DNA from: Brachionus koreanus
Lineage: Eukaryota > Rotifera > Eurotatoria > Ploima > Brachionidae
NCBI GenBank assembly: GCA_016987375.1
Contig: PJRA01000005.1
Location: forward strand, 2,512,748 to 2,576,747
Length of the DNA: 64,000 nucleotides
Direction: 5' to 3'
The translations under genes and the position numbers were made by a program. Positions 49,684-61,580 of this stretch are shown here, in pieces. Within the stretch, counting starts at the first letter, position 1, and each line of letters starts with the position of its first letter. The notes beneath the pieces were generated by a model that ran no database searches, was not told the origin of the DNA, and worked only from the letters and a program-made list of their open reading frames with translations.

Positions 49684-51392
49684 ATGAAAGTTTTAATCCT
49701 TTTGGGCTTGATTCTACACTGCACGAGTATTCAGAAAATAAGATAGAGTGCGAATTTAGAGTTCTTAATCTTTTTATTTTAAGGCTTCATTAAGTCGAGT
49801 GGATTTGAAGAAGACTACATTAATTTAATAATGGAAAATGCTTGGAAAACAAATGAAAAAATGGGAAATTATACATCAGAGCCTAGAACTTTGAAAAACC
49901 TTTTTAACTGTAATACCTTTGTCAGCACAAACCCAAGACCAACAAGTGTTCATGCCTTAAGACCAAATGATATTGAAATTATTGGAGCTATTGGTGATTC
50001 CTTAACAGTAAAATGATTTTTTGAATATCATAAGAAAATTATATTAAATTTTAAAAAAATAAAGGCTGCAAATGGAGCTAAAGCAAGCACCATTTTGGGT
50101 TTAATCGAAGAGTGCCGAGGAGTTTCATGGAGCATGGGTAGTGAAAAGTCTGATCTAAGTCAATCAATTACTTTACCAAGTATTTTAAATTTTTGAAAAA
50201 ATTTGAATCAAATTCATAACTAATCTATAATTAAAAAGATATCTTAAGAAAATTTAATCCAAATTTGTACGGTGCATCAGTTGGTTCGGGCGGTTCAACA
50301 TCATCTAATGCTGTGTTCAATATGGCCAGACCAGGAGAAACTTCATTGTAATTTTTTTAAAATTTACTTGAATATTAACATGGTTTTTTGGCTTGTTAAG
50401 TGAAATGTTAGCTCAAGCAAAAAATCTGGTCAATAAAATGAAGCAAACACCTGGTATTAACTTTAATGAAGGATGGAAATTAGTCACTATGTTTGTAGGT
50501 GGAAATGATTTATGCAAAGCTTGTAGAGACGTAATTTTAAATTAAAAAAAAAATGTATTTAATATTTTTTATTTTAATTCTTAGTCTAAATACACTGCTT
50601 ATAACTATATGAGAAATATTAGAGCTACATTAGATTATTTCAAGGCAAACTTACCACGAACATTGGTAAATTTGGTTATTTCACTTGATGTAAGTGGAAT
50701 TGAAATTTTAACTGGATCAACATGCCGAAATATGCAAAAGTAAATATACTTATTTTTTAATTCTATGACTAATAAAAATTAAAATTATTCAAGAACATTC
50801 TGTGATTGTGGTCTCTCATCTTCATTCCGTCCAACTCTTTTATCAATTACTAAAGCAATTCAGCAACAAACTGAAGATCTTATTTACTCGGAAGTTTATG
50901 ATGATTCTGACGATTTTACTGTTGTTGTTCACCCATTTATGAAAAACATGAGACCACCAACAAAAGTATAATAATTTATTTTTATCTTAGATTTTTTCTT
51001 TTCTAAGAAATAATTGATAATAAAATATTTTTAAAGCCTGATGGTTCTGGTGATTACAGCTATTTTGCCCCAGACTGTTTCCATTTTAGCGTTAAAGGCC
51101 ACGAAGCAGCTGCTGTTGAGTTGTGGAACAGCATGGTAAATTAAGAAATTTTTAAAATATTAGATTACAAAATATAAATATCATAAATATTTAAAGTTAA
51201 CTCCAGTAGGACAAAAAAGTGATCAATGGACAAGTCTAAATCAAGCAATAATGTGTCCATCATCTGTAAATATTGAACTTAGTTTGTAAAAAGCTAAATT
51301 TTTTTTTATTTATTTAGAATACACCATTCATTTATACAAACAAAAATAGCCCATCAAATTTGAAGAACTTGTTGAATAAATTTTTAAATTAA
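49684..51392 (+). CDS. Secreted phospholipase B1-like GDSL lipase
   Basis: Ten exons: 49684-49726, 49784-50007, 50065-50179, 50239-50347, 50401-50530, 50585-50739, 50794-50965, 51037-51135, 51197-51265, 51318-51392, all in phase, 396 residues. The product begins with a signal peptide ([13 protein letters not shown]). It has the phospholipase B form of the GDSL/SGNH fold: [20 protein letters not shown] with the nucleophilic Ser, GGND with the block III Asn, and [11 protein letters not shown] with the catalytic Asp and His. Family members remove acyl chains from phospholipids and lysophospholipids, often in the gut. A single catalytic domain is present, as in nematode homologues, rather than the four repeats of mammalian PLB1. 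No C-terminal membrane anchor, so probably secreted. Introns are 52-71 bp. Confidence 0.93.
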
Positions 51393-52210
51393 TGGATTCA
51401 AGTTTTATCTATTCAGAATTAACTAATCATTTTTCAAAAATTTTCTTTTAGTTAAAATTATTATTTCTTGCTTAAATTTATAAATTATTAATTTTAAATA
51501 AATATTTGATAGAATTCAAAACTTTTTGATATTTTATTAAGCAATTTATTCACAACGAAAGTGTGTAATTCCTAAATGTAAGTGATTTGATAAAAAATGG
51601 AAATAAAACTTTATATCTATTTATAAAATTTTATATATTAATCAAGTAAAATTGGTAAGAAAAAAATAATTTTAGTAAAATTACATGCCGAATATTTTTA
51701 GAAATTAACTTCGGTCTTATAAATAAATTTTATGATTAATTAATGTTTTAGAAATTGAAATAAACGTAAAAGAGAACATATTTATTTTTTATATTTTTGT
51801 AGCAAATTATTTTTTATTATCGATTACTCAAATTTAAATTAGAATAGAATATTTCTTTTAAAACATTCTTTATTTATTTTAGACTAATATTTCAAAATTT
51901 TTATTAAAAAATTTTATAGTTTTTGTAAAAATTAAAAAATTCAGAAAAATCAGAAAATTAAAAACGATTTTTTTATCATATAAAATCCAAACAAAATAGG
52001 CATTAGGAATTAGTGTGTAACTAGTGTTCTTATCTTTACAAATTTGGCTCATTTTTCTCCTATTCTATTTTTAATGGTAAAGGATGCGGATAATTAAAAC
52101 AGTTAAATTTTAAAGTTTTTGTTCAACAAAAAAAATGTAAAAACAGAATATATTTCACTATCAAATTGTAAAATATATCGTTTTGTAAAATGGCATCGGC
52201 AAAATATATT
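51393..52210. other. AT-rich spacer
   Basis: Nothing recognised between the phospholipase stop codon and the orphan frame at 52211. Confidence 0.5.
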
Positions 52211-52459
52211 TTAAAAATATTTTGCAAGCTTATATTTTAACAAGTATTTTTGATCGTCGTCAAGTAGAAATGGATTCATAAACGTTAATGTTGGAAACCA
52301 AACATAATTATTACTATATGAAGTAATATGAGGTAAAAACAATTGGAATGGTGAAGCAGTATTTTTCAAAATGTTCTTTTCTGGATAGTGTGCAACAATG
52401 AGATGCTCCAGGCGTAAAGCAGAGTTAAAATATAGTTCAAAATTGAATGGAAAAATGTT
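52211..52459 (-). pseudogene. Orphan open frame without a start codon (gene fossil or exon)
   Basis: An 82-codon stretch, stop to stop, that reads like ordinary protein (ALRLEHLIVAHYPEKN, then YVWFPTLTFMNPFLLDDDQ) but lacks a 5' ATG. Not recognised as any family. No matching acceptor or partner exon was found. It could be a relic of a gene or an unrecognised transposon frame. Confidence 0.35.
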
Positions 52460-52729
52460 TCAATTTAAGTTTTTATATTGAAATTTTACAATTTGACAGG
52501 TTATTTAAAGATATAATCACGACTTTTCAGTTTGAATTTGAATACTAAGTTATTTTTAAAGATAGCGTAATGTAGTTCTAAAAAAAGAGTCAAAGATAGG
52601 TGTTAGCTCCATTAATCATAAAAAAGTGCGAAGGAAAAGTCAAATATGCAATGATAAAAAATTAAATATCAATCGTGTAAAACAGCATGGGTTCATCCCA
52701 CATTAGTAATGCTTATTCTTATTGAATTT

Positions 52730-53290
52730 AAAAAATAAATAAATATATGAACTAGATAACGGAAAAATAACTGTCTTAATCTACACAGATTATTCAAAAG
52801 CTTTTGATGAAATCGGAAACAAAGGCTTTTCTTTGAGAGTTCATGTCATGCTGAGACTCTCAAATGGTGTTCCACAAGGATCTATTTAGAAGCCAATTTT
52901 ATTTATAATTTACAAAAATGACATTTTAATAGATTTGAGATGCTTTTGTTGGTCATATATTGGTAATAAAAAATAATTGATAAGACAAGAGAAAACTGAA
53001 AACTTAGCTATTGAGTAATTAGGCTGACCGATGGTAAACCGAGTTAAACAGCTCTAAATGCAAAGTAATTTATTACAGAAGATAAGAACAAAAGCCATTA
53101 CCAAAAAATTGACACCTATGTTCTTAATGGGGCCCATTAAGAGAGATTTTGGTATAATTATATCAAATGATTTAAACCGAATAAAATTATGCATGTTGGC
53201 GATGGCTGAGGTAAAAAACATATTCGGAATATGTCCTATGAAGAGAGACTTAATATTCTAGGTATGGCGAGTTTGGAAAGAAGACAATCG
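52730..53290 (+). mobile_element. Decayed LINE reverse-transcriptase fragment
   Basis: Plus-strand translation with breaks shows ITVLIYTDYSKAFDEI, then LSNGVPQGSI, PILFIIYKND, RDFGIIISNDLN and SYEERLNILGMASLERRQ, i.e. successive RT landmarks with large deletions, including loss of the FADD region. Several stops. Confidence 0.8.
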
Positions 53291-53299
53291 AAAATTTTG

Positions 53300-53620
53300 C
53301 GCCGCGAAATTGGCCGGCCAAATGATAGACAAACGGCCAATCTGTCAGTCGGACCCGCGGCCAAAATTTCTCAATTGAATGTTATTTAGAAATAGAAAAA
53401 TTAGCTCACATGTGTAAAATTACTAAAAAAAATTTTTTTTTACAAACTTGGAATTAAAGGAAATAAAACTTTTTATATTTTATCTCAAATCTTTGTTTAA
53501 TTAAAGAGATTAGCCTAAAATTTAAAGCTCTTTGAATATTTTGGTCAAAACATTTGTGACCGCGAAATTAGCCACCTGTTAGACCGACAAACTGGCTGCT
53601 TTTTTTTAGCCGTTTGGACC
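53300..53620. repeat. Pair of diverged GC-rich direct repeats
   Basis: CCGCGAAATTGGCC-type sequence at about 53302-53345 recurs as CCGCGAAATTAGCC at about 53560-53605, each followed by a related GACAAAC(G/T)GGC-type segment. GC-rich islands in an AT-rich setting; possibly ends of an unrecognised element. Confidence 0.4.
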
Positions 53621-53639
53621 GGATAGGTTTAATATTAAT

Positions 53640-54040
53640 AATTATTTTACTCAAACTAGAATGGAAAAGCTTAAGTTGTACAATAATATAGTTAAAGGAA
53701 CACTAATGTATAGAAGTGAATGCTGGAGGATATTTTAAAATGACAGAAAAAGTGATAATACAATCCACATTTGTAACTTTATAGGAATCCAAAAAATACA
53801 CTGGCTTAATACAATAACAAATGACGATATATACAAAAAAGAAAATTTTGAATCAATGAGCTTTTTCATAAAAAACTAACGATTACGGTGAGTAGGGCAT
53901 ATACTTAAGACGGAAGAAAAGCGAATCGTGATAGACCTCACTAAAATGAAAATGACATGGAGTGAAGCAAGGGTAAAAGCAAAAGATCGACTTGAGTGGA
54001 AATCAAAAATAATGACCCTATGCTTCAGAAAGAGCGTATA
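53640..54040 (+). mobile_element. LINE C-terminal fragment of a different family
   Basis: The translation contains KLYNNIVKGTLMYRSECWR, then RLR-VGHILKTEEKR, and finally MTWSEARVKAKDRLEWKS, matching the typical C-terminal end of endonuclease/reverse-transcriptase LINEs (LLYGSECW ... LRWVGHVLRM ... W..A...A.DR..W). Interrupted by stops. Confidence 0.75.
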
Positions 54041-54177
54041 AGGAATAAAAAAATAAAATACTTATTTTAGATAAAATAAAAATTAATTACATGTCATTTT
54101 ATTAATGTAAGTTTTTTTTTGAAAACTTAAATTATCCTATGAAAAAAAAAACAATTCATTTAACTTATTAAAAATAA

Positions 54178-56880
54178 TTAAATAAAAATTATAAATAAGC
54201 CTATGAGTGAAATAGTGAAATAAATTATCAAGCAAAATCGATCAATGACACATGCAATTATCATCCAATCTCTTTTATTCTGCTCTCTGGCTTCTTTTTC
54301 CTTAATTTTTGTTCTAAACATTGCCAAATGATTATTTATTAGAACAAGAAGAGTTTTGGCCTTGTGTGTTTCAATTTGATTGTTTGACGATTGTGGTGTT
54401 TCGGTCTGATAGTTTTGTAACAGTTGGTTACCATCCATTACATCAATGTCATCATCTTGGCTTTTTATAGAATAAAAAACAATTACATTTTTTATTTTAA
54501 AATAATTACTTTAAAGGATCTGTATTTAAAATACGATCTAACGTTCCATACTTAAAAGTCATTTTTCCTAAATAGTTTAAAAGCAAATTTTTAAGCCATG
54601 AAGGAACTTTTCTGTAGACCAGTGTATCTTTATCAAAGCTGATTATTATTGTGCTCACAAATGTTGACCATGTGACCATAAACATCGAGAATGCAATTAA
54701 TTGATCGATAACTGTAAAACTTACTGAATTTTTTGGAGTATATGAGTCTAGCATTAGTGACATGATTACTTCTGCAAGAAGTAACAGCACTCCCATGGAA
54801 GCTCTTTCTACACATGAACACGGAAGAATAAATACACAACTTCCAATGACTAAGATAAATATAATCGGCCAAATGAATAAATTTCGGTAAAAATTTGAAT
54901 TTCGCTTAATCTCTTTTATTAAAAATTTATAAAATAATGGGTTAAATATTTTATTTTAGTAAATTATATGAATAAATATCGGAAATTAACTCAAAGATTC
55001 CTCTTGAATCAATCTTGAATCAAATCCAACATTTCTTGTTATGAAATTAGATCCTAAATCATTTACAAAGAACAATTGAAAATTAATAATTCAAAATAAA
55101 ATTCCAAAATTAATCTAATCAGAAAAATTAAAAGTTTTATCTCACTCATAAGATAATTGAAAGAAACATCAAAAATTTTTTACTTAAAACAAGTGTGAAA
55201 AAAATCCTCAAATAACTAAATATTTATTTGATCGATGACAGAGCAAACACGTTTTTTTTTTAAATTTATCATCAACAAGCAAAATATTTATAATACGACA
55301 TCGAACTAATTTAACTTTTTTTTATTTCTTATTTTTTTTCTAATCTTTTGCCTATGAGGCTTGAACTAAATAAATAATAATAATCAACAAGCAAAACCAT
55401 GAATTAATAGTTTCAGTAATTTAAGATTTTCTGCGTCAAAGCTCCTAAACTAACAATTCAAAGTATAAAACCTCTGAATTAGTGTAAAAAATATGAATAT
55501 GAACTTAATTTTTTAGATATTACTTAATAAGTACTAATCTACATATCTGCATAATCTTTAAAAAAAAATGACTAAAGGTTATCTAGAGTAGATTATAATG
55601 ATTTTAAAAAAAATAGGCGTCGTATTTAATTATTACCAAGATTGGTCGCCATCATTGTTTAAATTAAGAGAAAACTAATTTGTAGGCTGTTTTACTAGCC
55701 GCGAGGAAAAAATTAATTTTCTCTTAATTTAAACAATTAATATTAAAAACAAACTAATGCTAATAAGGAATTTTAGATCGAATTTTTAAGATAAATTGAA
55801 TGATTTTTAATAAGCTAATTATTGATTTTGTTTATCTTAAAATTAAAAATGTCTAAATATATTTTTTTAAAATAAATATCCTAATATTGTTTAATGAATA
55901 AAGTTTTAAATTCAAAATCAAACAATTAAAGTATTTATAATTTATGATATTTAATAATTTCTAAGAATATTTTCATCATTTATTTTTTTACTAATAATAA
56001 ACAAATGATTATAAAATTTTAAAACTTTAAATACCTAATGTAAACATGGTAACACTCCAGTCATTGCTGAACCAGTCATTATAGTCCATCGTACCGGGAA
56101 CTTGAAGTTCAAATTCTGGTCGATCTTTTAATTTTTTAAAATCCCATTCATAATTTGGTATTAAATACTCTTTGTTGACTGAACTTGAAAGCCAAATTTT
56201 AACTTTGCTCTTTTCAACCATATTTCCTAGCATAAAATCACATGATTGGGTATCAAAAGGAAAATCATCAAAATCGAATGCACAATGGGCATATAGTTGA
56301 TTGATTGGATATGCTTTAACAGTTCCATTGAAATAAACCTGAACAAACGAAGGATAAATCCTATCATTTTCAGCAGCACTGTTAAATAAATGAAGATCAG
56401 GTATCCAAATTTGGTCAGCTGGTAGCATGATAGATTGTATATTTTCATTTATTGAAGGCTCCCATGACAAATAAAGATCGTTCCAAGTCTTAAAATTTAA
56501 CTTTTATTCTAGTTCTTTATATACTAAATAAAAAATTACCATTTCTAATTGAACATAAATTAAAATCGATTGATGATACTCGGCCTGAAATAAAATTTTA
56601 AAATTCAAATTTTTTCATTGATTTAATTTGAACTCTACCACATTAGCAATTTTTTTCAAATTTACATTGACAAAAACATCAAGTGTGTCATTCCAGTTTT
56701 TGACCGGGCGCACATTTTTCGTATAGTTCTTGGTCAGATTATTAAACAAATTATACTCTGCTAAATATAGATTAATATTAAAACAGGCTTTATTTTAGAT
56801 TCTATGATTATCAAAAATTTACCACTTAGTGAACTAACAAAATAAATAAAAGTTGTCAAATTTATCAATAGATAACACCA
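54178..56880 (-). CDS. Nicotinic-type Cys-loop receptor subunit (start unresolved)
   Basis: Minus-strand exons 56760-56639, 56584-56540, 56488-56035, 54912-54510, 54460-54178, all GT..AG and in phase, about 435 residues. A hydrophobic leader exon ends at 56823 in the required phase, but its frame has no ATG. The extracellular domain has WNDLYLSWEP, WIPDLHLFNSAAEN and a canonical Cys-loop (CAFDFDDFPFDTQSC, 13 residues between cysteines). Four membrane segments: M1 about LFIWPIIFILVIGSCVFI, M2 starting after VER (Glu at -1', suggesting cation selectivity), M3 FSMFMVTWSTFVSTIII and M4 near the C-terminus. The paired cysteines of alpha subunits are missing from loop C, so a non-alpha-like subunit. 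M2 carries an unusual Glu at about 11'. A ligand cannot be assigned. Confidence 0.87.
55654..55737. repeat. Long intronic hairpin
   Basis: 55654-55680 is the reverse complement of 55711-55737 with one mismatch (27-bp arms, 30-base loop). It lies in the 1.12-kb intron of the Cys-loop receptor. The arm sequence ATTGTTTAAATTAAGAGAAA is not A/T runs alone. Could be a small MITE relic or a structured RNA. Confidence 0.8.
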
Positions 56881-56899
56881 GAAATGATTATTTCTCATA

Positions 56900-57789
56900 A
56901 TTAGCTATCTGATTTGTATGATTTGATTTGATTTTTTTAAAATGAAAATTTCATGAAATGTTGTTATATTATAATAAAATATTTGAAAAATAAAATTAAT
57001 TATTTGGTCATGTGATAAACTTGAAATTAGAAATAACACAAGAAAAAAATTATTTTCTTTAATAACTTTGAAATTTTGACAGACAAATGACAATTAATAT
57101 TTTACTTTTACTTTAAATAAATCTTTCCCAAATTTAGCTCTTAATACGATTTTATTAAAAAATGAACAGCTTCTAATTTTCATTTTTTAAATAGATAATA
57201 GATAATTTTATTTGTCATATTTTGAATAAAACGAAATTAAATGTGAATTTTGCAACAAAGTCTAAACAAAGACAGCTATTTCAATTTCAAAATTTTATTA
57301 TTGTTTGTTTTTTTCCAAAATTAGATGTTTTCCTAATTATATTTGGATCTAATTGATGTCAAATTTTTGAAATCGAAACAACCACTTTTTCACAGCCAGG
57401 TGACCTTAAATAACAAGCTGAAATAAAATCATAATTTTAATTTTATATATAAATTAATTTACGGACAAAGTATTGTGAACCATTGGTGTATCAATTCTTC
57501 TTATTTTTATATTCAATAAATTAAAACTTTTCTTCGCATTTATAAGCTAATTTTCCCGATTTATTTATTTATTTATAGTATAATTTGAGGAAGTTTTCCT
57601 TCCCAAGGGTCTTAGTCCTTCTTCTCAACCTCGCAAAATTAAAGAATTGATAATATTAGTAATTTTGTTTTTAAAAAATACAATTATCGAGTCAAAAATA
57701 GACAAGTACATAAAATTATATAGATAAGAACAGAAGTTCAAAATAAAAAGAAGGAAATTTAAAACGAAGAAAAATTTTTTTTTGCTAAA
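56900..57789. other. Region upstream of the Cys-loop receptor
   Basis: Should contain the receptor's true start exon if the leader exon is spliced from upstream, but no convincing short ATG exon was identified. Confidence 0.45.
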
Positions 57790-58610
57790 TTAGGTCAATT
57801 AGGAAAGAGATCGTAAAGACTTGTAAATCGCTTCATATTTGGAATTTGTATTGATCGTAAAATTGGTTTACATTTAGGTAGAATTCTCTGAGTAAGAGAT
57901 TCCAATAACGTGTTGAAACAAAGTTTTGGATCAAGAAAGGTTGAATGCGGGTTAAGAGGGATTAGTTGGTCATCGATCATTAAAGTCAATTTGTAGAGTC
58001 TTTCCTTACTTTCTCTTCGGCCAGCGGTTGTAAAAACCGTGTAGCAAGTTTTTTCCTTGTTTATTTTGAAACTTCAATTTGTACAGAATTTATTGATTTC
58101 ATCTATAGCCAATTGAATTGCTCTGTGAATTTCTTTGAGTGAGTTTGCACTAAACCAGATACAAAGGTCATCCGCGAATAAAGCTACTTGTATGTTTTCT
58201 GGGATATATTTGGCGATATCACTGAAAAAAATAAGAAATAGTGTTGGTGATAGACAACTGCCTTGAGGGACTCCGTTTGTGATATCGTATTCATCTGAGA
58301 AGACTCTGTTGAACTCAACTATGAATTTACGATCATGAAGAAATTGTTCAATCCTTTTAATTAGAGAGTTTTCAAGACCAAGATTTTTTAGTTTACGGAT
58401 TATTCCACAGTGAGATGCCTTGTCAAAAGCCTTTTCTAAATCGAAGAAGACTGTTGCCGTGAATTGAAGTTTGTTAAAGCCATTTATCACACTTTGGGTT
58501 AGGCGAAAAATATGGTCATGAGTTGACTTACTTTTACAAAAACCAGATTGACACGGTGGAAGAAAGTTATTTGTCTCTAGCCAGCATTGAAGTTTCCCGA
58601 TTTTATCATC
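57790..58610 (-). mobile_element. LINE reverse-transcriptase fragment
   Basis: The minus-strand translation starts near SGFCKSKSTHDHIFRLTQ, then TVFFDLEKAFDKASH, NGVPQGSCLSPTLFLI and ALFADDLCIWF with the catalytic aspartates intact. A stop follows KFCTN (58074), after which NKEKTCYTVFTTAGRR continues. Family shared with 41400-42183. Endonuclease and C-terminus are missing; inactive. Confidence 0.9.
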
Positions 58611-58973
58611 ATATTAATTTTCAGTTCAAGTTATAAAGAAGTTTTAAAAATTTTTTTGATTTTTATATTAGAACGATATAATTTATTTGCTAATATTAAT
58701 TTATTCTTTTAATCATAGGATTTTCAAAAAAAGGCTACTTGTGCTATTTCTGGTTTTAAAGATCTATGGTCTAAAACTTAAGGCTCTAAATCTGATCAAT
58801 TTAACCGAAAGATTCAGGAGAGCTTACATAATTCTAATGTTTAAATGAAAAAAAAATCACTTTTTCAAACAGAAATTCAAGTGGCCATCAATACCAAGTT
58901 AAAAGAGAAATAATCAAGAATTGTGCTCAACGAAACAACTTCTTCACAAACTGTGCTGTAATAAACTACTATA

Positions 58974-59273
58974 GAGCCCTTTTAACCGAGTGGTTTGTGT
59001 GTTAGTCATGCAAGTAGAGGATCGAAGATTCAAAACCCGCTGAGGGTAGAAAAATCTTCAAAATATCTCTGAAATATGGGGCACATGTTTTAAACCCCTT
59101 TGATCAAAAATTGGGATACCGGTTCTGACTGGGTAATAATTGAAGAGTGGATGATCAATTCGATGTAGTAGCCTCTGAGTCAGATTAGACCTTTTGCTCA
59201 AAAAGGTACTTGAAAAGAAGATGAGCGCCTCCCCATTATCTGCTAGTATAGAATAGGCTTTATTATTATTATT
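58974..59273 (+). mobile_element. tRNA-derived SINE with target-site duplications
   Basis: About 300 bp. The 5' head resembles a Ser/Leu-type tRNA: ACCGAGTGG (A-box region), then a B-box-like GATTCAAAACCCGCTGAG. A unique body follows, and the 3' end is a (TTA)n tail. It is flanked by 13-bp direct repeats, ATAAACTACTATA at 58961-58973 and ATAAACCACTATA at 59274-59286 (one mismatch). Head, body, simple-repeat tail and target duplications together make a strong SINE case. No other copy was found in this window. Confidence 0.85.
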
Positions 59274-59286
59274 ATAAACCACTATA

Positions 59287-59728
59287 TTATGCTAAAAATC
59301 ACAAATATAATTAATAGCTTCAAATGGTTTAATTAAATCTTTTATAATCTCAAAATACGATTTTAAATTTACCATGTTTCAGAAAATATCCTAGCATAAT
59401 TAAGTTTAAAAAAAAATCAAATATTTAATTTTAAGGGAAACTAGAATTGAACTTGTTCCTCCTAAAGTCTATTGTATAAAAAATTTTTTATCTGATAATT
59501 AATTTAGTGTAATGAATTGTGGATAAAATTTTTTTTTAATAATAATTTATTCAATTTTTTTAAACAAAAAAATTAACTAAAAACTATCAAAATAAAACGC
59601 AAAATTTTATGACTCACACAGACAGCTTGTTAAAAAATTTAACTGGTTTCCCTTTGTTAATGTTTCAAAGTTATTTTTGTTTGGAGATTTAATTTTTACA
59701 ATTTAATAAAAAAATCGAGTAAAAAAAT
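59287..59728. other. AT-rich spacer
   Basis: Nothing recognised. Confidence 0.5.
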
Positions 59729-59832
59729 TTATCTAGTGTTGATGGTGACTGTGATCATCTCTTTATCTTTAGCAGCTAAATCGATCTTTCTCACACTTTG
59801 TTTGTTCTGACTTTGATCGACTGATAGATTTT
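59729..59832 (-). CDS. Candidate terminal coding exon of an unidentified gene
   Basis: On the minus strand a strong pyrimidine-rich acceptor (tttccgtttcactttag) is followed by 33 codons of non-repetitive composition (SVDQSQNKQSVRKIDLAAK, then a C-terminus MITVTINTR) and a TAA. Required incoming phase is 1. No matching upstream exon was identified in the 1.7 kb before the next gene, so the parent gene, and whether it is real, are unknown. Confidence 0.35.
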
Positions 59833-61580
59833 CTAAAGTGAAACGGAAAGAAAAAAAAGATCAATATGGAAAAAAAGAAAATATAGTGAAATAGAAACGA
59901 ATTTGGATGATGAGTTTTAATGAAACTTTATTATGTTTTTAAATAGACGTTATTATAGACAGCTCTGGATTCTAAATTTAAAACGACCAATTATGATTTT
60001 TTTACGTCAAGAACAGCTACCAGCTCTGCAGAAATTCTACTGTTCACTTTTACTATATAGTTGATAGAAAGAATTTTTTTTGTTTAGTTATTTGATTTAT
60101 GCTTTTTTTTTATCTTTGAGCTTTAAAACTGCAAAAGTCAAATATTTTATATTGTTCAAATCACTTGGTGTACTTAGATTCGTTTCAAAAAACTAATTAC
60201 AATATATTAATTTTTGTTATTACAATTACAATATAATAATTAATTTTAAATAATAATGCTAATATTTTAAAATTTATTATAATTTCAGTTAGACCTGAAA
60301 GAAAAATAATTTTTTTGAATTCAGTTATTTTTATTTTCTATTTTTGATGAAAAATTAAAATATGATTGAATTTTTTTTTTTTTAAATGATAATAGTGTAG
60401 TTTTAATAATATTGCCTAAAGTAAGTAAGTGTTTTTTATTTGGTTTTGCTTGAATTTTGTTTTTAAATTTAACTAAGATTTTTTTATTTGTAGTTTATAT
60501 ATTTGATCTTAAGTCATTTCTTTGATGAATTTATTAATTTGATATAATTTGACGAAATAAGCAATAAAAATTAGGGAAACAAGACAAAATCAACACTTAA
60601 AAAAATTCTTTTGAAAATTGCTGAATAAAAGAAATTTAAAAATTTAGTTTTGATTTATTTAAAAATATTGAAGCATCTGTAGATTTCACTTAACTTTACT
60701 CTGTCTGACCCTATTTGACAATTAATCTAATAAAATAGATAAGAAATTTGAAAAATAATCTAATTTACTTTGATATAGTTTAATTTTTACTTTACAACCT
60801 AAGATAATCATGATATTTTTCAAAATGCTTTAATTGATTTATTTCTAAATATTCAACCACATAAAAAATGATTAAGATGGTTTAATTTAACACTAGAAAA
60901 TTAAAGAATATTGAGAAAATTAAAGAATATTGAGAAAATTAAAGAATATGATTTCTCAATCAAATTAATGTTAAAAAGTTTTTTTGAATATATCAAAATG
61001 AATTTTTTACTTAATTTTAAAATGGATATTTAACTGTCCATTATTCTTATTTCAATTTGTCCATCGGACTTAAACTTTAATTAAATAAAAAAAATAAATA
61101 TAATGATTAAAAAAAGGTTTGAAAATCTTTTGGATTTTTTTTGTTATTTTCTTAAAAAGTTTGATCGTTTTTTTTTTTATAAAGTTAAATTAGATTGTTT
61201 ACTTTGAGAAATGGATTTTTCAAATTTCAAAAGATTTGTGTTTAATCTGCATAAAAAATAAAAATAAAGTAATAAAAAAAAACTTTATTTTTTGGTCGTA
61301 GATTAAAATTATATTTTTTCTAAAACACTTAAAATTTTTAAATAACTAAATAAAAAAGCTAAGAAAGGTAAAATAAACGATTTGAAGCTTATTGTTTTTA
61401 TATTATTTTTTTTTAAAGGCAAGAATTTAATTCAGATTTTGAAATTCTTTTAAACATTTCCAAATCATTCTAAATTTTGTTTAAGCAACAAAAAAACTTC
61501 TTAATTTTTGTTTTTAATATTTGAAAGTTTAAGTTGTCATGAAAACCAATCTATAGTTTTAAAATAAATCGGATCATAAA
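59833..61580. other. AT-rich intergenic region with a short tandem repeat
   Basis: About three copies of a 19-bp unit (ATTGAGAAAATTAAAGAAT) at 60895-60955, next to an ACACTAGAAAA motif. No gene recognised; the promoter of the gene at 61581 should be here. Confidence 0.5.

Noticed and set aside
59058..59282. 74-codon frame on the minus strand
   Set aside because: It lies entirely in the SINE and starts in its (TTA)n tail; a by-product of the repeat.
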